Shown one piece after another: positions 7,421 to 12,276 of a stretch of 13,008 nt of DNA; positions within the stretch are counted from its first letter, which is position 1; each line of letters starts with the position of its first letter. Source of the stretch: an uncultured Clostridia bacterium. GTDB taxonomy: Bacteria > Bacillota > Clostridia > Oscillospirales > Acutalibacteraceae. The notes under the pieces are model-generated. The model was not told where the DNA came from and searched no databases. It saw only the letters and a program-made list of their open reading frames with translations. Made by a program: the position numbers and the translations under genes. The stretch is taken from assembly GCA_946628455.1 (NCBI GenBank), contig CAMOWP010000039.1, positions 1 to 13,008 on the forward strand, read 5' to 3'.

Positions 7421-7975
7421 ATGAAGAAGGTATTTTTTGATATGGACGGAGTTCTTGCGGAATACAGAGAAAACTGCACCGAAAACGATTTAAAGAAAAA
7501 GGGCTATTTCCTGACGCTCAGGCCCGAGATGAATATGGTAAACGCGCTTTCAAGGCTTGCGCTTGAATCTGACGAGCTCGGAATTCAGGTCTGCGTTCTT
7601 ACTAAGGTTTACCCGACTCTTTTTAAGCACTCCGTAAGCGAGAAGCTTCAGTGGCGCGATGAATACCTCCCCGAGCTTTTTGACAGCGAATTCATTATGG
7701 TAAACGGCGAGGAGGAGGAAAAGAGCGAGGCTATAAGCGCGATTACGGGCAGCCCGATTGACTCTGATTGCTACCTTATTGACGATTACAATTACAACCT
7801 TGCCGAGTGGGCAAAAAACGGCGGCAACGCGGTTAAATACGTAAATTCGATTAACGATAAAAACCGCTCCTTCGTCGGCAACAGAATTCTCAACACAATG
7901 ACCTCAGACGAAATTTATTCCTACATTCTCAATATGCTCAGCGGCTCAACAACCCCAACCAACGCCGCAGCATAA
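7421..7975 (+). CDS. NT5C-type 5'-nucleotidase-like HAD phosphatase
   Basis: A 184-residue cytoplasmic HAD protein. DMDGV at residues 7-11 supplies nucleophile D7 and acid/base D9. T61 in CVLTK is motif II, K101 a plausible motif III lysine, and D121-D122 in YLIDDYNYNL are the metal-binding motif IV. The short cap between motifs I and II, and the IDDYNYNLAEW pattern, match the 5'(3')-deoxyribonucleotidase (NT5C) group, which removes phosphate from nucleoside monophosphates; some members are of unknown specificity. The reading frame is open from a TTG at 7400, but that codon lies before the AAAGGA ribosome site (7403-7408), so I take the ATG at 7421. It has its own promoter and no visible terminator before the GMP synthase promoter, so some read-through into guaA is possible. 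Confidence 0.75.
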   Translation: MKKVFFDMDGVLAEYRENCTENDLKKKGYFLTLRPEMNMVNALSRLALESDELGIQVCVLTKVYPTLFKHSVSEKLQWRDEYLPELFDSEFIMVNGEEEEKSEAISAITGSPIDSDCYLIDDYNYNLAEWAKNGGNAVKYVNSINDKNRSFVGNRILNTMTSDEIYSYILNMLSGSTTPTNAAA

Positions 7976-7993
7976 AATTGTAACAATTCTTAA

Positions 7994-8022
7994 TTTACTT
8001 TTATATCTCCGTATGCTATAAT
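7994..8022 (+). promoter_or_regulatory. Promoter of the GMP synthase gene
   Basis: TTTACT (7994-7999), a 17-base spacer, and a perfect extended -10 TGC-TATAAT (hexamer 8017-8022). The layout is the same as the promoter at 7340-7368. The ribosome site TACGGAGGT at 8039-8047 and ATG at 8053 follow, giving a leader of only about 25 bases. That is too short for a purine riboswitch, which one might have expected here. Confidence 0.8.
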
Positions 8023-8052
8023 ATTTTCATAAAAAATTACGGAGGTAGAATT

Positions 8053-9036
8053 ATGGACCCTAACAAAAGACCCGAAACTATGGAAAGAATAACAACTCCC
8101 GAGCTTGCAAACGCGTTTATTGACGAGCAGATTGCGGCGCTCAGAGAGCAGATTGGAGACAAGAAGGTGCTTCTTGCGCTTTCGGGAGGCGTTGATTCGT
8201 CTGTCGTTGCGGCGCTTCTCATCAAGGCTGTAGGCAAGCAGCTCGTTTGCGTTCACGTTAACCACGGCCTTCTCCGCAAGGGCGAGCCTGAGCAGGTTAT
8301 TGACGTTTTCAGAAATCAGATGGACGCTAACCTCGTTTACGTTGACGCTGTTGACCGTTTTCTTGACAAGCTTGCAGGCGTTGCGGAGCCTGAGAAAAAG
8401 CGCAAGATTATCGGCGCGGAGTTCATCCGTGTATTTGAAGAAGAAGCAAGAAAGCTTGACGGAATCGAGTTCCTCGCTCAGGGTACAATCTACCCCGATA
8501 TTCTCGAATCAGACGACGGAGTTAAGGCTCACCACAACGTTGGCGGCCTTCCCGAGGACTTACAGTTTGAGCTCGTTGAGCCCGTTAAGCTCCTCTTTAA
8601 GGACGAGGTAAGAGTAGTCGGCAAGGCGCTCGGTCTTCCCGATAATATGGTTTACCGTCAGCCGTTCCCGGGCCCCGGCCTCGGAGTAAGATGCCTCGGC
8701 GCAATTACAAGAGACAGGCTTGAGGCTGTAAGAGAGAGCGACGCTATCCTCCGCGAGGAGTTCGCAAAGAACGGCCTTGAGGGCAAGGTCTGGCAGTATT
8801 TCACAGCAGTTCCCGATTTTAAGGGAGTCGGCATAAAGGACGGCAAGCGCACCTTCGCTTACCCCGTTATCATCAGAGCTGTCAACACCAAAGACGCTAT
8901 GACAGCAACGGTTGAAAACGTTCCGTTCGACCTCCTTCAGCACATCACCCAGCGCATCACCTCAGAGGTTGAAAACGTCAACCGCGTCCTCTTCGACCTC
9001 ACACCCAAACCGTCAGCGACGATAGAGTGGGAATAG
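8053..9036 (+). CDS. guaA: GMP synthase, ATP-pyrophosphatase/dimerisation subunit without glutaminase domain
   Basis: A 327-residue protein that aligns by eye with the C-terminal two thirds of bacterial GuaA. The PP-loop SGGVDSS is at residues 44-50, a VNHGLLRKGE block at 69-78, QGTIYPD and a PFPGPGLGVR segment in the middle, and the family-typical end KPSATIEWE. This part activates XMP with ATP and aminates it to GMP. Usual bacterial GuaA is about 510 residues, with an N-terminal class I glutamine amidotransferase domain. That domain is absent here, and the clean promoter, GGAGG ribosome site and ATG show the short form is not a sequencing truncation. Such split GuaA is well known in archaea (GuaAa + GuaAb). 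The partner glutaminase gene, if any, is not in the window. The 3' end adjoins a change to accessory DNA. Confidence 0.92.
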   Translation: MDPNKRPETMERITTPELANAFIDEQIAALREQIGDKKVLLALSGGVDSSVVAALLIKAVGKQLVCVHVNHGLLRKGEPEQVIDVFRNQMDANLVYVDAVDRFLDKLAGVAEPEKKRKIIGAEFIRVFEEEARKLDGIEFLAQGTIYPDILESDDGVKAHHNVGGLPEDLQFELVEPVKLLFKDEVRVVGKALGLPDNMVYRQPFPGPGLGVRCLGAITRDRLEAVRESDAILREEFAKNGLEGKVWQYFTAVPDFKGVGIKDGKRTFAYPVIIRAVNTKDAMTATVENVPFDLLQHITQRITSEVENVNRVLFDLTPKPSATIEWE

Positions 9037-9078
9037 CGCATTGCCGCTGCCGGTGGCAGATGAAGGCAAGGCGCTATT
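9032..9078. repeat. Nested palindrome overlapping the guaA stop codon
   Basis: AATAGCGCATTGCC (9032-9045) pairs with GGCAAGGCGCTATT (9065-9078) with a single mismatch (A9040 against G9070). Inside it, CTGCC (9047-9051) pairs with GGCAG (9055-9059). The guaA TAG (9034-9036) lies within the outer arm. No T-tract follows, so it is a poor intrinsic terminator. It may be a REP-like repeat or part of an attachment site. The GC-rich tail to about 9150 shows no convincing gene, although one frame is open for 31 codons. Confidence 0.6.
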
Positions 9079-9182
9079 AGGAAAAAACAACGAGTATTGC
9101 GACGCGGAGGAGCGAGCAAGACGACTATGTTTTTGACCGGGCAAACGCCGCTTAACAAGCATCATATGGAAAGGAATATGAT

Positions 9183-9235
9183 TTATCCGATGTTGCCTTT
9201 TGGCAACAAAATGGCAACACGAGTGAATTATCCGA
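9183..9235. repeat. Cluster of GGCAACA repeats bounded by TTATCCGA direct repeats
   Basis: TTATCCGA occurs at 9183-9190 and 9228-9235. Between them TGTTGCC (9191-9197) forms a perfect 7-bp stem with GGCAACA (9202-9208) around TTTT, and another GGCAACA lies at 9213-9219. Three copies of one heptamer in 29 bases, plus a flanking direct repeat, look like recombinase or regulator binding sites. They lie at the boundary between core and accessory DNA. No protein is known from the sequence to bind here. Confidence 0.5.
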
Positions 9236-9245
9236 ATGAACATAA

Positions 9246-9285
9246 CAAAAGGCTAATTGATTTTCTGTAATCAATTAGCCTTTTG
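9246..9285. terminator. Bidirectional rho-independent terminator between guaA and the methyltransferase gene
   Basis: CAAAAGGCTAATTGAT (9246-9261) and ATCAATTAGCCTTTTG (9270-9285) form a perfect 16-bp stem with an 8-base loop. A T-rich run (TTTTGTTTATTTTT) follows on the plus strand. The arms carry A- and T-runs at their bases, so it can also end the leftward methyltransferase transcript whose stop is at 9330. Confidence 0.85.
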
Positions 9286-9329
9286 TTTATTTTTGGACCT
9301 TATTTAGTAATAAACGAAATATGTGAAAA

Positions 9330-10334
9330 TTACTTTAATAGTTCGTACTTAAACAACAACGGTTTTAATTCATTATCGTAATAATTCTTTAATGCGTCAT
9401 TAAGTTTATTAATTTCAGTATTTAATGCTGGATATTTTTTCACAAATATTGGTTCGCCTTTTTTGTTAAATCTGCCAGTGTTTTTTGGTACATTCAACTC
9501 CTCCGAAATTTGCCATAAACCGTATCGAACATCGGGATTTTTCGAAACTTCTGTTTTGTATTCGTCAGTTTTCTTTGCTTCAAACAATACGTCGTTCCAA
9601 TATTTCATTAAAGTTTGTTCTTGTTCGTTTAGCGTTAACCCATCTTTAATAAAGTTTTGTAATTTAACATATGCTAAAGTATCTTCGTTATCAAAACACA
9701 ATTCATTTCGGTAGAAACGCGAATCACTCCCCATAAAAGAAAGACATTTATTTTTGTTTGTCAACGCAGTATATATAAGGCTCTTTTTCAAGAAATCAAT
9801 GTCTTTAAGATATTCACCATGTAAGTCGTTGGATTTTGAATATATATCGGTTTTATACCATTTATTATAAGGGAAAACTCCTGCGACAAATAACGGCAAT
9901 TTTTCAATAAAGTTATCATCTCGTAAAAAGAATCCATGGGCTTTATATATTCCGCATCTTGTAAGCATAACATCTTTTCTATCAATTTGGAAATTGCTTG
10001 AAACCAAATATCCTATAATGTTTTTATTGTATATAGGTTTTACATATATTTTTCGACCGTTTTTTTCAAACTCTTTACCGTTTCTTTCACAAATGATACC
10101 GTCTTCTGTATCGTCCTCAAATACTCGTTTATCATAAAGCTCTGAAAGGTTATGCCTTGCTTTTTTTATTTTGATATCAGCCGTTGCTCTTATTACAGAG
10201 TTTCCATTTAAGTCATACGGAGTCAATACTAATTCTTCCGTTTCTTTATCATTAATGTTTTTCCACCATATACAACTCGTTGCAGATAATTGTTTACCGT
10301 GAAATTCTTTTCTGTTACACAAAAATCCATCCAT
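9330..10334 (-). CDS. C-terminal part (probable target-recognition region) of interrupted adenine-specific DNA methyltransferase
   Basis: This 334-residue frame lies in the same reading frame as the upstream methyltransferase ORF, separated only by one TAA and seven codons (D-L-V-N-K-R-F) before its first ATG. The opening MDGFLCNRKEFH continues the KYWRN end of the upstream protein in the way uninterrupted methylases of this type continue (YW followed by a KxF-DGFLCN-like block). There are no SAM-binding or NPPF motifs; the region should hold the DNA target-recognition domain and a helical C-terminus ending in ELKPLLFKYELLK. The ATG has AAAAGG only three bases upstream, a poor ribosome site, so independent translation is doubtful. 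Either the gene is a pseudogene, or the two halves are made separately and associate. It is AT-rich compared with the genes before 9036. A convergent terminator follows at 9246-9285. Confidence 0.65.
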   Translation of the reverse strand: MDGFLCNRKEFHGKQLSATSCIWWKNINDKETEELVLTPYDLNGNSVIRATADIKIKKARHNLSELYDKRVFEDDTEDGIICERNGKEFEKNGRKIYVKPIYNKNIIGYLVSSNFQIDRKDVMLTRCGIYKAHGFFLRDDNFIEKLPLFVAGVFPYNKWYKTDIYSKSNDLHGEYLKDIDFLKKSLIYTALTNKNKCLSFMGSDSRFYRNELCFDNEDTLAYVKLQNFIKDGLTLNEQEQTLMKYWNDVLFEAKKTDEYKTEVSKNPDVRYGLWQISEELNVPKNTGRFNKKGEPIFVKKYPALNTEINKLNDALKNYYDNELKPLLFKYELLK

Positions 10335-10355
10335 AAACCTTTTGTTTACTAAGTC

Positions 10356-10358
10356 TTA
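10356..10358 (-). other. In-frame TAA interrupting the methyltransferase reading frame
   Basis: Read on the minus strand the codons run TGG AGA AAT TAA GAC TTA GTA AAC, with no frame change across the stop. A CAA (Gln) to TAA transition would account for it. Confidence 0.8.
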
Positions 10359-11564
10359 ATTTCTCCAATATTTTGTATGAGAATATAAGATGTAACTGTC
10401 TGTGCTTTTTGTTAAATAATACTTGAATCCACTCCAAATGAACAGATTTGCTGCATCATTAAGTACAACTCCAGATACTTCTTTTCTCATTTCACCAATA
10501 ACATAGCTCTTTTTCCACAGATTATCTTTTTTACCTGTTTTTTGTATCCCGCCACTACCAGACTCAGTAAATGGCGGGTTTTCCATTAAAATAATAACAC
10601 AATTGGGGTCATTAACCTTTTCTCTTACGAAATCATTTACTATAGAATCTCCGGAACATTCTGCAGGAATAATATCATATGCCAGCGCGTCTGTGTTTGG
10701 AATAACAACCAAACACTTATCTCCATATTTATAGTTTAAAATCACGTATTCATTAAATTCTATTGTTGATAAAATACAGTGGCTAAGAATGTCATCGGAA
10801 AGACCTTCTTGCAAATTACCAGTGCCTGCGCATCTATCAATAATTATATAATCCATTCCATCTGGATCTTCTTCTATAGCCATATATAGCATTTCGTGCA
10901 TTTTGTTTACATAGCCTACAGGAGTGTAATATGCACCTTGCTCCCTTTGAAGCAAGTTCGGATTCAAACAGTCCATAATGTCTTCGAATTCCAGATTGCT
11001 CTCATTTTCATAAGGGTAAACTCGGTCACTTAATATGGTTGGCTTTCTAATCTCGGCATCTTCACCTTTAATAAAGCGATTTTTATCTTGAACACTCTTA
11101 TAAAATTGTTGTGATAATCCAATTATGTTATTGCAATCAATATGATATTTAACGAATTTGTTGCTATTAACAATTTTTAAAAGCTTTTCTAATCCTTCAC
11201 TGGTAGAATAATCTATAGTTTCATACTTAGCTTCGGTGTGATAAGTATCGTTATTTTTGCTAGCAGCACCAAAATATACTTTTTCAATATCACTCAGCAA
11301 ATCAGCGCTTTTAAAAATATAGGCAGTTTCTCTATTTAAATCGTTTAATACTAGATTAGCGGGTAGTTTTTCTCCTCGTATTCTAATTCTTGACGCATAT
11401 TTTATAGCTTGAAACAAAACAGAATATATATTTAAAATATCATTTTTATTTTCATAAAGGTTTCCTTTATCTACTCCATCAGTATGATGAGAAAAATCAG
11501 GATTGATACCGACACGATTATAGAATTCTCTTTGACCTTCGTATTCGTCGTGATAATACTTCAT
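10356..11564 (-). CDS. Adenine-specific (N6) DNA methyltransferase, catalytic N-terminal part
   Basis: A 402-residue protein with the gamma-type amino-methyltransferase order: motif X region QGAYYTP (209-215), SAM-binding motif I D243-R-C-A-G-T-G-N, an acidic E269 in TIEF (motif II position), D297 in ALAYD (motif III), and catalytic motif IV N329-P-P-F332. NPPF is the form seen in N6-adenine enzymes of type I HsdM, type IIG and solitary phage/island methylases. The 200-residue N-terminal region is helical and of unknown role. The ATG at 11564 has a GAGGTG ribosome site five bases upstream and a good promoter. The protein stops just after motif VIII-like sequence (YILYSHTKYW), where the target-recognition region should begin; that region follows in frame after one TAA. 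No restriction nuclease or helicase gene is adjacent in the window. Confidence 0.8.
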   Translation of the reverse strand: MKYYHDEYEGQREFYNRVGINPDFSHHTDGVDKGNLYENKNDILNIYSVLFQAIKYASRIRIRGEKLPANLVLNDLNRETAYIFKSADLLSDIEKVYFGAASKNNDTYHTEAKYETIDYSTSEGLEKLLKIVNSNKFVKYHIDCNNIIGLSQQFYKSVQDKNRFIKGEDAEIRKPTILSDRVYPYENESNLEFEDIMDCLNPNLLQREQGAYYTPVGYVNKMHEMLYMAIEEDPDGMDYIIIDRCAGTGNLQEGLSDDILSHCILSTIEFNEYVILNYKYGDKCLVVIPNTDALAYDIIPAECSGDSIVNDFVREKVNDPNCVIILMENPPFTESGSGGIQKTGKKDNLWKKSYVIGEMRKEVSGVVLNDAANLFIWSGFKYYLTKSTDSYILYSHTKYWRN

Positions 11565-11593
11565 AGCAACACCTCAAATTGAAATATAAAAAT

Positions 11594-11622
11594 ATTATAA
11601 CTGAAATATGATTTTTAATCAA
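11594..11622 (-). promoter_or_regulatory. Promoter of the methyltransferase gene
   Basis: On the minus strand TTGATT (complement of 11617-11622), a 17-base spacer and a perfect TATAAT (complement of 11594-11599). The leader to the ATG at 11564 is about 25 bases. Confidence 0.65.
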
Positions 11623-11703
11623 TATCAAAATTGGCAAGTAATTAATATGTAAAGAGATTTCGAAATATTATGGTTGTTATAAATGCTGATAACAAATTGA
11701 TAA

Positions 11704-11811
11704 CAGTACATCGGCAACGAAGCAGTTGACCGTGCACTTGAGCAAGAAAAAACGAAACCCAAATTTGAAAGGAGAAGGAATTATGAAAATGACGGAGTTT
11801 ATCTCAGATAA
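11704..11811 (+). pseudogene. Possible 3' remnant of an unidentified gene
   Basis: One frame directly upstream of and overlapping the tnpV start reads a charged peptide (QYIGNEAVDRALEQEK, then TKPKFERRRNYENDGVYLR) before a TAA at 11809. It has protein-like composition but no start codon, because a TAA lies at 11701-11703. The overlap with tnpV in another frame is 29 bases, as in operons where an upstream gene ends in the next one. I do not recognise the family. It would be what is left of a neighbour deleted when the methyltransferase DNA was inserted at about 11700. Confidence 0.25.
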
Positions 11812-12229
11812 GAATAACGGACTTGATTACACATTGGTTGGGGAGGTTTATCTCCCTAACCTCATCTCCACAGAAACGAATTATGAGATCGGAATGTGGG
11901 GGTGCGGGTGTCCGGGGGACACCTCTGCTGCAAGCAGAAGCACCGACCGAGCCGACAGGCGAGACCAGCGGCACCTTCGTTATATCAAACAGCACCGCAA
12001 GGTGTTCTACACATCGCTGCTTACGAACTGCAAACTCAACTCATATCTGCACGAGGTTGATGTCAGAGCAACTGAGATGTATGACCGCCTTGTAAAGCAA
12101 CTCAAGGAGCAGCAAGGTATTACCGAACAACTCAAAGCAGATGATATGATGGCTTGGGTACAGGCAATGAACAACATCTCAAATCAGGCGAGAGAGGTTG
12201 TCAACAATGAATTGATATACAATAGTTAA
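11783..12229 (+). CDS. tnpV: TnpV-family transposon-encoded protein with a 21-residue in-frame insertion
   Basis: A 148-residue protein of the TnpV family, found on Tn4451-like and other clostridial mobile elements; its function is unknown. Family-typical blocks are LVGEVYLPNLISTETNYEIGMWG (18-40), QRHLRYIKQHRKVFYTSLLTNCKLNSYLHEVD (62-93) and the helical C-terminus with RLVKQLKEQQGITEQLKA and WVQAMN. Between G40 and Q62 there are 21 residues (C41 to D61) with no counterpart in the family as I know it. The usual protein is near 120-127 residues. The insertion is encoded by a GC-rich palindromic segment described separately. The reading frame is open from a TTG at 11726, but the AAAGGAG at 11768-11774, eight bases before ATG 11783, sets the start. 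No promoter of its own is evident. A terminator follows directly. Confidence 0.85.
   Translation: MKMTEFISDKNNGLDYTLVGEVYLPNLISTETNYEIGMWGCGCPGDTSAASRSTDRADRRDQRHLRYIKQHRKVFYTSLLTNCKLNSYLHEVDVRATEMYDRLVKQLKEQQGITEQLKADDMMAWVQAMNNISNQAREVVNNELIYNS
11903..11965 (+). repeat. GC-rich palindromic insertion inside tnpV (63 nt)
   Basis: By hand count 43 of 63 bases are G or C, far above the surrounding DNA. It contains GGTGTCC (11907-11913) pairing with GGACACC (11917-11923) around GGG. A second hairpin has TCTGCT (11924-11929) pairing with AGCAGA (11933-11938) around GCA. GGTGC at 11901-11905 and GCACC at 11971-11975 could close the whole as an outer stem. The length is an exact multiple of three and leaves the tnpV frame open. 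The exact ends are inferred from where family-like sequence resumes. Confidence 0.6.
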
Positions 12230-12231
12230 AC

Positions 12232-12261
12232 AAAAAGCAGCAGTTGAAACTGCTGCTTTTT
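12232..12261. terminator. Bidirectional terminator between tnpV and the SocA-like gene
   Basis: AAAAAGCAGCAG (12232-12243) pairs perfectly with CTGCTGCTTTTT (12250-12261) around TTGAAA. A- and T-runs at the stem base allow termination from both sides of this convergent pair (stops at 12229 and 12277). Confidence 0.88.
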
Positions 12262-12276
12262 ACTATGAACTTTTCA

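Noticed and set aside
7976..8052. Purine (guanine or PRPP) riboswitch before guaA
   Set aside because: The promoter is about 30 bases from the start codon, leaving too short a leader for any aptamer.
9037..9150. Small gene after guaA (31-codon open frame starting at a TTG)
   Set aside because: No ribosome site, overlap with a palindrome, and no recognisable protein; more likely repeat-like noncoding DNA.
9037..11564. Alternative genetic code (TAA read as an amino acid) to explain the split methyltransferase
   Set aside because: Several genes in the window, including tnpV and the SocA-like gene in the same accessory region, end in TAA just before good terminators, so TAA works as a stop here.
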